Origin: Oceanipulchritudo coccoides
GTDB taxonomy: Bacteria > Verrucomicrobiota > Verrucomicrobiia > Opitutales > Oceanipulchritudinaceae
NCBI RefSeq assembly: GCF_010500615.1
Contig: NZ_JAAGNX010000001.1
Coordinates: 1,131,531 to 1,195,530, forward strand
Length of the DNA: 64,000 nt
Reading direction: 5' to 3'
A model generated the notes under the pieces. The model searched no databases. It saw nothing but the letters and a program-made list of their open reading frames with translations, and was not told where the DNA came from. Of this stretch, positions 16,048 to 24,021 are shown piece after piece. Both the position numbers and the translations under genes were made by a program. How positions within the stretch are numbered: position 1 is the stretch's first letter; every line of letters starts with the position of its first letter.

Positions 16048-17487
16048 TCAAGAGGCTTGCTGTGCCGCAGCGGCTTTCATGCGGTTCTGCTTCTTCATGA
16101 CAAGGAACATGGAAATGCCGCCGATTACACCGAATCCAGCCATGATGGCATACCAGAATGTCCAGCCGTATTGATCCTTGGTGGCATCCAAGACGCGACC
16201 AGTTATGATCAGCGAAAGAGCACCACCGTAATACTGGAAGGAGTCAATCACGCCCGCTGCAAACCCCGCCATTTTCTTGCCGCCGATATCCATGGGGGCC
16301 GCCGCACCGACAATCGAGTGGGTCGAGTTCGCGGTCAGGGCGATCAGGATTAGAATGACACAGCCTGCGATGATTCCGCCGGTTGTTGGTCCAACCAGGC
16401 CCTTCAGGAGAATTATGGCTGCCGCACCGATGACAACAGCTTCCAGGAAATACAGGAACATGGCCACAGGGGAGCGGAATCCCTTGAAGAATTTATCGGA
16501 AACCCAGCCCGAGGCCAATGACCCGAACACGGCCATGATCGGCATCAGGGCGAGTGTTGCCACGACAATTAGCGGCACATTTGTTTTCATGTCCATACCA
16601 AGCTGTTCCTGGAAGTACAGGACAGCCAGATGGTCGGAGCTTGATCGAACCGCACCAGTACAGGCGTAGGCGACTGCATAGAACCAGACGAGCGGGTGAG
16701 TAAAAATAGTTTTAAAGGATTCTGCGAGCGATGTCGTTGTACCTGCTGAATTATCGATTTCATCTTCAATGACGCCGGGATAGCCCGCTTCCTCCGGGGA
16801 TTGCTTGGCGACAAGGGACATGAAGATGACCGCACACGCTGTGAAAATCGGCGGAAGGAGAAAGAGGGCGCGCCAGTTGCCTTCGGCAAAAACAATGAAT
16901 CCCAGCGAGACACCATTTAAAATGGCCGGACCCAGCTTTGAAATAGAGACCTGCCCCAGCTGGATCATGAATCCAAAAATCCCGGCAAATGTTCCGCGTT
17001 CAGTCCGGTGGAACCAGGCTGCATTGACTTTGACCATGCCAGGTGCACCGAATGACTGGAACCATCCGTTGAGCAACCAGATCAGCGAGATGGCAAGGAA
17101 GGCAGGATCCAAGCCGCTAAACAGTCCGATTTTTAAGAGGACGTTGCCAATACCGGTAATGGAGGCCAGTCCAAATGTGAGGCTGATGAGGATGGTTCCA
17201 ACCGCGCCGATTTGCATCGATCGTTTGCCGCCGATACGATCGCACAGCAGGCCGTTGACCAGTTGGCCGGTACCATAAGTGAGCGACCAGATAGCCATGA
17301 GATCCGCAATCTGGGTAATTGAAAACCCGAATTCCTCCTGCATGCCCGGTGTGGCAAAGCGGAAATTGTAGCGACACATGTAATATGTCGCATACATGAG
17401 GCCGAGTGAAAACCAGTTTATCCCGCGTCTTGCACGGAAACCCTTGGGATGATGCGCTACAAATACATGTTTCTTTTCTGATGCCAT
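16048..17487 (-). CDS. MFS permease of the organophosphate:Pi antiporter (OPA) / sugar-acid type
   Basis: The protein has 479 residues with about 12 membrane helices. The N-terminal helix contains YYMCRYNF, close to the Y(L/M)CR(K/Y)NF motif of GlpT/UhpT-type carriers. The cytoplasmic loop between helices 2 and 3 has the MFS motif in the form GLLCDRIGGKRSM, and a large hydrophilic loop (~215-245) separates the halves. OPA members move phosphorylated sugars or glycerol-3-phosphate in exchange for phosphate; relatives in saccharide loci carry uronates or oligosaccharides. At the end of a polysaccharide locus, import of a processed sugar product across the inner membrane is the most likely role. 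The substrate is not determinable from sequence. Confidence 0.85.
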   Translation of the reverse strand: MASEKKHVFVAHHPKGFRARRGINWFSLGLMYATYYMCRYNFRFATPGMQEEFGFSITQIADLMAIWSLTYGTGQLVNGLLCDRIGGKRSMQIGAVGTILISLTFGLASITGIGNVLLKIGLFSGLDPAFLAISLIWLLNGWFQSFGAPGMVKVNAAWFHRTERGTFAGIFGFMIQLGQVSISKLGPAILNGVSLGFIVFAEGNWRALFLLPPIFTACAVIFMSLVAKQSPEEAGYPGVIEDEIDNSAGTTTSLAESFKTIFTHPLVWFYAVAYACTGAVRSSSDHLAVLYFQEQLGMDMKTNVPLIVVATLALMPIMAVFGSLASGWVSDKFFKGFRSPVAMFLYFLEAVVIGAAAIILLKGLVGPTTGGIIAGCVILILIALTANSTHSIVGAAAPMDIGGKKMAGFAAGVIDSFQYYGGALSLIITGRVLDATKDQYGWTFWYAIMAGFGVIGGISMFLVMKKQNRMKAAAAQQAS

Positions 17488-17745
17488 TGATTACCCGGTA
17501 TTTAGATTGAATCGGTGACACTAACACATCTCGTACATTCTACAAGGCAGATAAATTGGAGGAATGAATTCACCGGCTTCCTTTTTTTGCTCTATAAAGC
17601 CTACGACTTTTTGAGGAAAGTTGATGACAACTTGGGGCAAGTAAAAGGCCATCCGATCCTTAGATCGAATGGCCTTCGTGAAATTAATGATACAATTTTC
17701 AAAAGTCTTCAAAGTCGCCAGACTTTTAAGTTGATGACTGGCAAG
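17488..17745. other. Gene-poor stretch with one long inverted repeat
   Basis: No convincing gene lies here; the short open frames of 60-80 codons overlap each other on both strands and have no recognisable features. At 17645-17676 there is a 14-bp near-perfect inverted repeat (AAGGCCATCCGATC and its complement with one mismatch) around a 4-base loop, followed on the minus strand by TTTTA. It could act as a weak terminator. The permease promoter should lie at 17488-17560. Confidence 0.5.
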
Positions 17746-17767
17746 TGGTAGGCGGTCGGGGACTCGA
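17746..17767. repeat. Displaced tRNA-Lys 3'-end copy (att-like site)
   Basis: This 22-bp stretch is identical to 19480-19501, running from the CCA end through the acceptor stem into the T-loop of tRNA-Lys. Identity stops sharply on both sides. Such a copy is the usual footprint of a site-specific recombinase acting on a tRNA 3' end. Confidence 0.7.
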
Positions 17768-17825
17768 CTGATTCAAGGGGCGTATCTTCTTGAGGTCCCT
17801 AACCATCTTTCGTCATGGACTAGGA

Positions 17826-18959
17826 CTACAAGAGTGAGGCTATATTTGTGCTCAGTGGCACTGCTTCAATTCCATCAGCAAGGGAATGTCGGCGCTCCCC
17901 CGGGTAAACGACGTAGAGCTGTTTGAGCTGCAGGTCTTTTTTGGCAATGCTCATGGATCGGCTCCGCCTCGGGGCATCCTTGCGTTTGATTTCAAAACCG
18001 ACGTGATGTTGAGGCAGATAAAGATCCAGCTCGGATCCATTGTGAACGGCATAGAAGTAGGCGTCTTCGCCCGGAAGTTGTCTTAGGATCTGCTCCAGCG
18101 CGAAACCCTCCCAGGAAGCACCCAGTTTAGGGCAGGCAACTAATTCCTCGTGATTTCGGATTCCCTGCAAAGTATGAAACAATCCGCTATCGCAAAGATA
18201 GACTTTTGGCGATTTTACCAATCGCTTGCCTACATTGACGAACCACGGTTCCAAACGACGGACCATGTAGGTTTGCTCGAGGGCATTAAGATAATTGTGC
18301 GCGGTTTGTGGACTGACACCCAGTGCAGAGGCTATCTCACTGCCATTGAAAATTTGCCCGTGGTAGTGTGACAACATGCGCCAAAAGCGCCCGATGGCCG
18401 TCGGTGAAATACGAAATCCGAGTTGGGCGATGTCACGCTCGACAAATGTGCGGATGAATTGGCGTCGCCATTCGTAGCTGTCACCTTCTTCATCCGCCAG
18501 AAACGAACGCGGTAAGCCTCCGCGCAACCAAAGCCGGTGTTGCTCATTTGTGGAAACTTCCGCCAGGTCGAAGCCTGCCATCTCAATGATCTCGATCCGC
18601 CCCGCAAGGGATTCGGCGGATTGACGCGATAGCTCCGGAGATGCGCTTCCAAGTATCAGGAACCGGGCTTTGCTTGACTTCCGGTCAGCCAGTACGCGCA
18701 GCACCGGAAAGAGTTCGGGACGACGCTGCGCTTCATCGATCACAATTAGTCCTTCCAGGGGGGAAAGGGTCGCCATCGGATCTTCCATCGCCTCCGCTAC
18801 GAAGGGATCCTCCATATCGAAATAGCCGGATTCTCCTTCCTCCAGGAATTCACGGGCAATCGTGGTCTTCCCGCATTGACGGGGGCCGATTAATGCCACA
18901 ACAGGATTACGCGCCAGTGCCCGTTTAATGCGTTTTCTATACTGTGGGCGTGGTACCAT
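17826..18959 (-). CDS. AAA family ATPase with C-terminal DUF4143
   Basis: The protein has 377 residues from the ATG at 18959; a TTG at 18995 would add 12 residues. The N-terminal AAA_14-type ATPase has Walker A GPRQCGKTT and Walker B LIVIDEAQRRPELFPVL, then the sensor-like sequence FLILGSASPEL. The DUF4143 half has VERDIAQLGFRISP, a winged-helix-like region (ALGVSPQTAHNYLNALEQTY), KSPKVYLCDSGLFHTL and a nuclease-like end (GSELDLYLPQHHVGFEIKRK). The family is very common, spreads by horizontal transfer and has no well-established function. Here it is the only intact gene in the tRNA-bounded island. The xxELDLxxxxxxxxFEIK pattern is compatible with a PD-(D/E)XK fold; this is inference. Confidence 0.85.
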   Translation of the reverse strand: MVPRPQYRKRIKRALARNPVVALIGPRQCGKTTIAREFLEEGESGYFDMEDPFVAEAMEDPMATLSPLEGLIVIDEAQRRPELFPVLRVLADRKSSKARFLILGSASPELSRQSAESLAGRIEIIEMAGFDLAEVSTNEQHRLWLRGGLPRSFLADEEGDSYEWRRQFIRTFVERDIAQLGFRISPTAIGRFWRMLSHYHGQIFNGSEIASALGVSPQTAHNYLNALEQTYMVRRLEPWFVNVGKRLVKSPKVYLCDSGLFHTLQGIRNHEELVACPKLGASWEGFALEQILRQLPGEDAYFYAVHNGSELDLYLPQHHVGFEIKRKDAPRRSRSMSIAKKDLQLKQLYVVYPGERRHSLADGIEAVPLSTNIASLL

Positions 18960-19024
18960 AACGTGAAATATTCCAAATAAATTTGAAAATTTCAAGTTTA
19001 AAAGGTCAATCCGCGTTCAAATGA

Positions 19025-19424
19025 TGCCTCTCAGGACAAGATTGGCCTGAATCGCGTGCCATCGACACCCCGGATGGGAACGATCCATTTGTGCGTCAAT
19101 TGATGGAACAGGAAAACGCCATGCTGAATCCTGATGAGTGGGGAGTCTATCTGGCTCCCATCATCCAGTCTCAGCTGAATCCACCACAGGATCCCGATGC
19201 AATGACGGATCAGGAAATCCAGTGTTATCTTCCACGGATTGTCCACATATTGGCTGAACATCATGTTTGCCTGACGAATTCAAATCACTTGGATGACCGC
19301 CAGTTGTATCAGCATATTCTGGATGAAGTCATTCAGAAGCCGGTTGGTGTCGGACCAAATCCGGTTGGAGACCCTGGAAGAGTCCTTCCGTGATGAACCC
19401 TTGCCGGTGTACAAGGACGCGTGA
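19025..19424 (+). pseudogene. Frameshifted small gene, unknown family
   Basis: An open frame from ~19025 (GTG at 19091) encodes an acidic, helix-rich sequence (MTDQEIQCYLPRIVHILAEH, LDDRQLYQHILDEVIQ). It loses sense after ~19340, where the plus-one frame continues naturally as RLVSDQIRLETLEESFRDE and stops at 19422-19424. One extra base in the stretch around 19337-19345 would explain this. The full product would be about 130 residues. No start codon with a ribosome-binding site is seen and the N-terminus may be truncated. I do not recognise the family. It lies inside the tRNA-bounded island, next to its right end. A sequencing error cannot be excluded. Confidence 0.5.
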
Positions 19425-19479
19425 TGTTGCGATTCTCCTTTTTGAATGGCTGTGCCATGAGCAAGCGAAGCGCGTCGAT

Positions 19480-19555
19480 TGGTAGGCGGTCGGGGACTCG
19501 AACCCCGGACCAAGAGATTAAAAGTCTCCTGCTCTACCAACTGAGCTAACCGCCC
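19480..19555 (-). tRNA. tRNA-Lys (anticodon UUU)
   Basis: Read on the minus strand, all arms form: acceptor GGGCGGT with ACCGCCT (one G-U pair at the end), a D-arm with AGCTCAGTTGGTAGAGC, an anticodon stem GGAGA/TCTCT around loop CTTTTAA with anticodon TTT, and a T-arm CGGGG-TTCGAGT-CCCCG. CCA is encoded at 19480-19482. Its 3' end is repeated at 17746-17767. Confidence 0.96.
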
Positions 19556-19590
19556 GAAAAAAACTCACCTTGAACAGCCTCAGACCAGTT

Positions 19591-19655
19591 GTCGAGGGGA
19601 ACCCCGGACCAACCCCGACAAGTCGGGGCTGCTCTACCAACTGAGCTAACCGCCC
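19591..19655 (-). pseudogene. tRNA-Lys pseudogene with replaced anticodon arm
   Basis: The 5' acceptor strand, D-arm and adjoining bases (28 bp) and a 14-bp part of the variable/T-stem region are identical to the neighbouring tRNA-Lys. The anticodon arm is instead the perfect palindrome CCCCGAC-AA-GTCGGGG (plus strand), the T-loop is shortened, and the 3' acceptor strand is missing. It cannot fold into a working tRNA. It begins 35 bp upstream of the real gene. Confidence 0.7.
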
Positions 19656-19791
19656 GCATTGAGAAAGGGAAAAGGCAATTGTTGGAGGTGGGGAAGGCAA
19701 GAAAAAAGAGGGTGGTTTGCATCCAAATAGGGAATTGGGACGTATAAGGGGTATGGAGACTTCAGTTTGCGCCCTGGGGAGGGTCGAGCCC

Positions 19792-20415
19792 ATGGATCCT
19801 GACCAGCGGATTGCCGCTGAGGTGATCAACGGGAATCATCAGGCCTACAACCAGCTTATTGAGCGATATTGGGGCCGGATATTTGCCCGGGTTTACAACC
19901 TGCTTGGGAATCGCGAAGATGCTGAGGAAGTGACTCAGGATGCCTTTTCGCGGGCCTTGGAGAACCTTCCCAATTTCCGATGGGAGGCGAGTTTTTCGAC
20001 TTGGCTGTACCAGATCGCCAGCAACCTTGCCCGGAACCGCTACTGGTACTGGAAGCGGCGTGGCCGGGGCAGCGATGTCCATATGGAGGCCCCTCTCAAC
20101 GAGGAGGGCTTGACCCTGCAGGATCTGATTCCCGACACCTCCGCTGATCCAGCTGACCGGATGCGCTGGCAGGAGTTTCACGGGGCTGTGAACGCGCAGC
20201 TGGATAGCCTGCCCGACAGGCATCGGGAGATCATGGAGTTGCGGCTCCTGGACGAACTGAGTTATGAGGAGATTAGTAAACTCCTGGAAGTCCCAGTTGG
20301 CACGGTGAAAAGCCGTATTGCCCGGGCTCGGTTTTATCTGACAAAAGGCTTGGGCATCAAGAAGGGCGAAAACGTGCAGGCCTATGCTCACGAGCTGGCC
20401 CGCGGGCGTCAGTGA
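19792..20415 (+). CDS. ECF-type RNA polymerase sigma factor
   Basis: The protein has 207 residues from the ATG at 19792, chosen because GGGGAGGG lies at the right distance upstream; the frame extends further to a TTG at 19717. Region 2 includes YNLLGNREDAEEVTQDAFSR and FSTWLYQIASNLARNRYWYW. Region 4 includes LPDRHREIMELRLLDELSYE and EEISKLLEVPVGTVKSRIARAR, the helix-turn-helix that contacts the -35. This is the standard two-region ECF layout, close to the RpoE/SigW type. No anti-sigma gene follows; only an intergenic inverted-repeat element and the end of ruvA on the other strand. Its trigger and target genes are therefore unknown. Confidence 0.93.
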   Translation: MDPDQRIAAEVINGNHQAYNQLIERYWGRIFARVYNLLGNREDAEEVTQDAFSRALENLPNFRWEASFSTWLYQIASNLARNRYWYWKRRGRGSDVHMEAPLNEEGLTLQDLIPDTSADPADRMRWQEFHGAVNAQLDSLPDRHREIMELRLLDELSYEEISKLLEVPVGTVKSRIARARFYLTKGLGIKKGENVQAYAHELARGRQ

Positions 20416-20452
20416 GCTGACTGCATTTCATTGCGTCAGGCTGGTCAATTTC

Positions 20453-20544
20453 ACCACGGATTACCCTCTTTCGCTACGCTTCGGCGGGCACCGTTTGGAT
20501 TTAGAGGATCAGGGAAGTCGCTCTACATCCGTGAGATCCGTGGT
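20453..20544. repeat. Intergenic 92-bp element with terminal inverted repeats
   Basis: ACCACGGAT at 20453-20461 and ATCCGTGGT at 20536-20544 form a perfect 9-bp terminal inverted repeat. The inside has no coding potential. It lies between the convergent sigma factor and ruvA genes and could be a small non-autonomous repeat. Confidence 0.4.
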
Positions 20545-20561
20545 TACTTTAAATGCCTCCC

Positions 20562-21191
20562 TTAGCCCGTCTTCAGGGCCATTTTGATGAGCGCGTCGGT
20601 CGTGGCCTCGCTGCCAAGTGCCTGGCTCGCTTTGCGGACAGCCTGATCGGCTGCGTCCATCTTGTACCCGAGGGTCATCAGGGCCTGGATGGCGTCAGAG
20701 AAGGCGGCGGCTTGGTTGCTTCCGTCTGCTTCCGGGCTAACCGGTGATCCGGATGAAGGGGTGACGGTTACAGCTTTGCCGGATCCCGGACCCAGCTTAT
20801 CCTTCAACTCGATGCAGACTCGCTCAGCCGTCTTTTTGCCGATGCCCGGGCACTTCGCGAGGAGGGCTGCATCACCCCGAGAAATGGCGTCCTGAAGCAT
20901 CTGAAAGGAGAGACGGCTCATCAGATTGAGGGCAATCTTGGGACCGATTCCGCTGACCTTACTGGTGACCAGATGGAAAAAGTCGCGCTCTTCCCGTGTG
21001 GCAAATCCGTAGAGGGCCTGACTGTCCTCCCGGTAGACCGGATGGATCTGGAGGCGAACCGATTTTCCGATTCCGGGAATCTTTTCCGATGTCGTAACGG
21101 GAACGTCAATGCGGTACCCGATTCCCTGACAGTTCAGGATTACCTGCAGCGGTGTGGCGCTTTCAACAACTCCTTCAATAAAACTGATCAT
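20562..21191 (-). CDS. ruvA: Holliday junction branch migration protein RuvA
   Basis: The protein has 209 residues from the ATG at 21191, which overlaps the dapB stop by three bases. RuvA forms tetramers on Holliday junctions and loads the RuvB motor. Domain I is an OB-fold (MISFIEGVVES, LNCQGIGYRIDVP). Domain II carries two helix-hairpin-helix motifs (VSGIGPKIALNLMSRL, CPGIGKKTAERVCIELKDKL). A linker rich in Gly, Ser and Pro leads to domain III (~160-209), which binds RuvB (DAIQALMTLGYK). Length and layout are normal. It is the last gene of dapA-dapB-ruvA, and ruvB and ruvC are not in the window. Confidence 0.96.
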   Translation of the reverse strand: MISFIEGVVESATPLQVILNCQGIGYRIDVPVTTSEKIPGIGKSVRLQIHPVYREDSQALYGFATREERDFFHLVTSKVSGIGPKIALNLMSRLSFQMLQDAISRGDAALLAKCPGIGKKTAERVCIELKDKLGPGSGKAVTVTPSSGSPVSPEADGSNQAAAFSDAIQALMTLGYKMDAADQAVRKASQALGSEATTDALIKMALKTG

Positions 21192-21946
21192 GCCTTCAAC
21201 GCTCCGGGTTGGGTGAGTCCAAGAACATCCCGCATTGAATAGAGTCCCGGTTTCTGGCTGGCAACCCAATGGGCTGCACGGTAGGCACCCGTGGCGAATA
21301 TGCGCCGGTCGCTGGCCCGGTGGGTCAGCTCGATCCGGTCGTGATCACCGAATAAAAAGACCGTGTGTTCACCAACCACTTCGCCGCCACGAAGGGCGTG
21401 CAGGCCAATTTCACCATCAGGACGGGCACCTGTTTCGCCGTCGCGACCACTGCAGCGAATTGCGCTGGAGAAGTCCGGAGTGGCCTCAATCGCCTCCGCC
21501 AGGTTCAACGCGGTTCCGCTTGGGGCATCCTTCTTGTGCTTGTGATGGACCTCCATTATTTCCGGCTGGTAGCGATCGCCCAATACACGCGCGGAAAGTT
21601 CCGTGAGGTGGAAGAGCAGATTGACCCCGACGGAATAGTTCCCCGCCCAGACGACCGGGATGGACTTTGTTGCCTCGAGGATTTGTTCACGCTCCTCGTC
21701 CGTGTGACCGGTTGTACCGATAACAAGCGGGATGTCCTGCGTCGCACATATTCCGGCAAGCTCCGCAGTGGCGGAATGAAAGCTGAAATCAATTGCGACC
21801 TGACAGTTGTCAATCCCTTCACCAAGAGCATCACCGGCATCCCTTTGGGCTCCCACACGGGCATTTTCCGATTCAGCAATGGATAACAAAGTTTGTCCCA
21901 TGCGGCCTTTGTATCCGCAAATCAATACAGTTAATGGAGTGCTCAT
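21188..21946 (-). CDS. dapB: 4-hydroxy-tetrahydrodipicolinate reductase
   Basis: The protein has 252 residues. It catalyses the NAD(P)H-dependent reduction of hydroxy-tetrahydrodipicolinate to tetrahydrodipicolinate in the lysine/diaminopimelate pathway. The N-terminal nucleotide-binding motif is unusual in form but recognisable (LICGYKGRMGQ), followed by AIDFSFHSAT, IGTTGH and the catalytic signature EVHHKHKKDAPSGTAL with its His pair and Lys. It overlaps dapA upstream by four bases and ruvA downstream by three, so the three are almost certainly co-transcribed and translationally coupled. Confidence 0.96.
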   Translation of the reverse strand: MSTPLTVLICGYKGRMGQTLLSIAESENARVGAQRDAGDALGEGIDNCQVAIDFSFHSATAELAGICATQDIPLVIGTTGHTDEEREQILEATKSIPVVWAGNYSVGVNLLFHLTELSARVLGDRYQPEIMEVHHKHKKDAPSGTALNLAEAIEATPDFSSAIRCSGRDGETGARPDGEIGLHALRGGEVVGEHTVFLFGDHDRIELTHRASDRRIFATGAYRAAHWVASQKPGLYSMRDVLGLTQPGALKA

Positions 21947-22845
21947 GCGCTGATATAGTTGAGGGCTAGAAGATGATCCCGGATGATTCCGCGGCTTGCT
22001 TCCGGCATGCGGACGAGCGGCAACCGCATGGCGGGGGAAGGGATTCGTCCCGCTTGAAAGAGGACTTCCTTGATCGTGACAGGATTCCCTTCAAGGAAAA
22101 CGAGCTCGGTGAGCAGCAATTCCCAGTCCTTGGCGAGGGCCTTGGCCTTTCCAGTATCCCCGGCAAGGCAGGCTTCCGTCAATTGGCTGATCACCTCGGG
22201 TGAAATATTGGAAGCCACGCTGATGACGCCTTCTGCGCCCGCTTCGATAAAGGGAATGATCAATCCGTCATCACCGCTGAGGACGGTGACTTCCGGGCAG
22301 GCCGCCTTCAAGGCGCGCACCTTCTCGACCTGTCCGCCGGCCTCCTTGATGGCACAGATATTCGGGCAGGCCTTTGACAGGCGGGACACCGTCTCCACCT
22401 CAATCTCAATTCCACACCGTCCCGGAATGGAATACAGGATGATCGGCTTCCTTGTGGAATCGGCGATTGCCTTGAAGTGTTGGAATAGTCCCTCCTGGCT
22501 CGGCTTGTTGTAGTAGGGGGCGACCTGCAGAAACGCATCAGCGCCGAGCCGATCGGCTTCGCCCGTCAAGTAAAGGGCCTCCGTTGTGCTGTTGGCGCCC
22601 GTTCCGGCGATTACAGGGATACGCCCGGCGGCCGCTTTCACGACTGCTCCGATGACCTCAAGGTGCTCCGCATTGTCCAGGGTGGGGGACTCGCCGGTTG
22701 TCCCAGTCGGGACAATCCCTTGCGCGCCGCCGGACACCTGCGCTTCCACTAGGGCACTGAGAGAATTCCAGTCGATGGAGCCATCTTCCTTCATCGGAGT
22801 GACCAAGGCGGTGTAGACGCCACGAAATGATTGCGTTTCTGACAT
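21943..22845 (-). CDS. dapA: 4-hydroxy-tetrahydrodipicolinate synthase
   Basis: The protein has 300 residues from the ATG at 22845 (the frame extends 19 codons further without support). It condenses pyruvate with aspartate-semialdehyde, the first committed step to diaminopimelate and lysine. It is a TIM barrel with the Schiff-base Lys in CAIKEAGG, the catalytic Tyr in VAPYYNKPSQEG, GTTGESPTL for the substrate pocket and YSIPGRCG. It is the first gene of dapA-dapB-ruvA and is divergent from pilT, with 70 bp between them for both promoters. Confidence 0.96.
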   Translation of the reverse strand: MSETQSFRGVYTALVTPMKEDGSIDWNSLSALVEAQVSGGAQGIVPTGTTGESPTLDNAEHLEVIGAVVKAAAGRIPVIAGTGANSTTEALYLTGEADRLGADAFLQVAPYYNKPSQEGLFQHFKAIADSTRKPIILYSIPGRCGIEIEVETVSRLSKACPNICAIKEAGGQVEKVRALKAACPEVTVLSGDDGLIIPFIEAGAEGVISVASNISPEVISQLTEACLAGDTGKAKALAKDWELLLTELVFLEGNPVTIKEVLFQAGRIPSPAMRLPLVRMPEASRGIIRDHLLALNYISA

Positions 22846-22915
22846 ATTTAGGGTTTTATAAATTGAAATTGCCACCGTAGGTGGGGCCGTTCTATATTTC
22901 AAATGCTAATTTGCC

Positions 22916-24019
22916 ATGTCAGACACACTGGAACTATTTAACAACCTGCTACAGCTCGCCGTTGATAATGGAGCGAGTGATGTGCATATCAAAACGAACA
23001 AGCCAGCCCTGCTGCGCATCAACGGCCATTTGGAGCCGGTGGATATGGATCCCCTCGCGGTGAACCAGATCCTCGCCTTTATTGAGGACTCCTGTCCGCC
23101 GCAATTTGTTGAGCGCTGGGGCACCGACAACCAGGTCGATTACAGCTACCGTCTTGTCGACGTCGGCCGATTCCGTGTCAACGCGTTTTACCAGCGTGGA
23201 ACGCCCAGCATCGTCTTCCGCTACGTGAAGGACAAGCCACCGACATTCGAGCAACTGAATCTTGATGAAAAACTCTTTGTAGACCTGTGTCAGCAGCCCG
23301 ATGGAATCATGTTGATTTGCGGTCCGACCGGTTGCGGCAAAAGCTCCTCCCTCGCTGCCATGTTGAACTGGATCAACAACAACATGGACAAGCATATTGT
23401 CACTTTGGAGGACCCGATTGAGTTCACCTATTCCGATATCAAGTCCAGTTTTGACCAGCGCGAGGTGGGGATTGACACACCTTCCTTCGAGCAGGGAATG
23501 AAGACTGTTCTGCGTCAGGATCCAGATATGATCCTCATCGGGGAAATGCGGGACTGCGACACTTTCAACACGGCCCTTACAGCTGCTGAGACGGGTCACT
23601 ATGTCTTTGGTACCTTGCACAGCAGCAGTGCCCAACAATCCATTCAACGGCTTTTTGAGTATTATCCGCCAACACAGCATGCCGGCCTGCGGCGTCAGGT
23701 GGCGGGCTCTGTCAGGGCTACCATCACGCAGCGCCTTGTGCCTGCACTCGATGGAAATGGACGTCTTCCCATTCTTGAATGCCTGATTCTTGATTCCCTC
23801 GCCCGGACTGTTATTGAAGAAGGGAAATTCGAGAAGATTCCGGCCGTTGTCGAGGCGGGTAAGGATACGGGGAGCCGGTCCTTCAATCAGGATTTGTTCC
23901 GCTTGATCAAAGACGGCAAGATCAGCCGCAACACGGGTCTGAGAGTCTCTCCAAATCCAAAGGCGCTTGAGATGAACCTGAAGGGGATTTTCCTCTCTGA
24001 AGGCGGAATTGTCGAGTAG
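22916..24019 (+). CDS. Type IV pilus retraction ATPase (PilT/PilU family)
   Basis: The protein has 367 residues. It is a hexameric cytoplasmic ATPase that depolymerises type IV pili during twitching. It has an N-terminal PAS-like domain (~1-100, GASDVHIKTNKPALLRINGHL), Walker A GPTGCGKSSS, an Asp box (VTLEDPIEFTY), Walker B in the form MILIGEMRDCDTF and the His box (ETGHYVFGTLHSSSA). The C-terminal end (NQDLFRLIKDGKI) resembles PilT and PilU alike, so I do not choose between them. No other pilus gene is nearby. The start ATG lies close to the divergent dapA promoter. Confidence 0.93.
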   Translation: MSDTLELFNNLLQLAVDNGASDVHIKTNKPALLRINGHLEPVDMDPLAVNQILAFIEDSCPPQFVERWGTDNQVDYSYRLVDVGRFRVNAFYQRGTPSIVFRYVKDKPPTFEQLNLDEKLFVDLCQQPDGIMLICGPTGCGKSSSLAAMLNWINNNMDKHIVTLEDPIEFTYSDIKSSFDQREVGIDTPSFEQGMKTVLRQDPDMILIGEMRDCDTFNTALTAAETGHYVFGTLHSSSAQQSIQRLFEYYPPTQHAGLRRQVAGSVRATITQRLVPALDGNGRLPILECLILDSLARTVIEEGKFEKIPAVVEAGKDTGSRSFNQDLFRLIKDGKISRNTGLRVSPNPKALEMNLKGIFLSEGGIVE

Positions 24020-24021
24020 CC

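Larger units (their letters stand above)
17746..19501. mobile_element. Small tRNA-Lys-associated integrated island, without integrase
   Basis: The region is bounded by a 22-bp exact direct repeat: 17746-17767 and 19480-19501, the second being the 3' end of tRNA-Lys including CCA. The displaced copy lies beyond the 3' end of the tRNA, the geometry left by integration into a tRNA gene. The inside holds an AAA/DUF4143 ATPase gene and a frameshifted small gene. No integrase, excisionase or other phage or ICE gene is present, so it is either a decayed remnant or an element mobilised in trans. Confidence 0.6.

Noticed and set aside
17645-17676. Non-coding RNA gene around the long inverted repeat
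   Set aside because: The hairpin is clear but there is no promoter or further structure; more likely a weak terminator.
17515-17751. Open frames of 60-78 codons on both strands in the gap after the permease
   Set aside because: They overlap each other, have no ribosome-binding site and no recognisable features, and one runs into the tRNA-end repeat.
19591-19655. Second functional tRNA
   Set aside because: The anticodon loop has no U33, the T-loop is shortened and the 3' acceptor strand is missing.
20416-20561. Anti-sigma factor gene after the ECF sigma factor
   Set aside because: The 146-bp gap before ruvA is too short and non-coding; it holds an inverted-repeat element.
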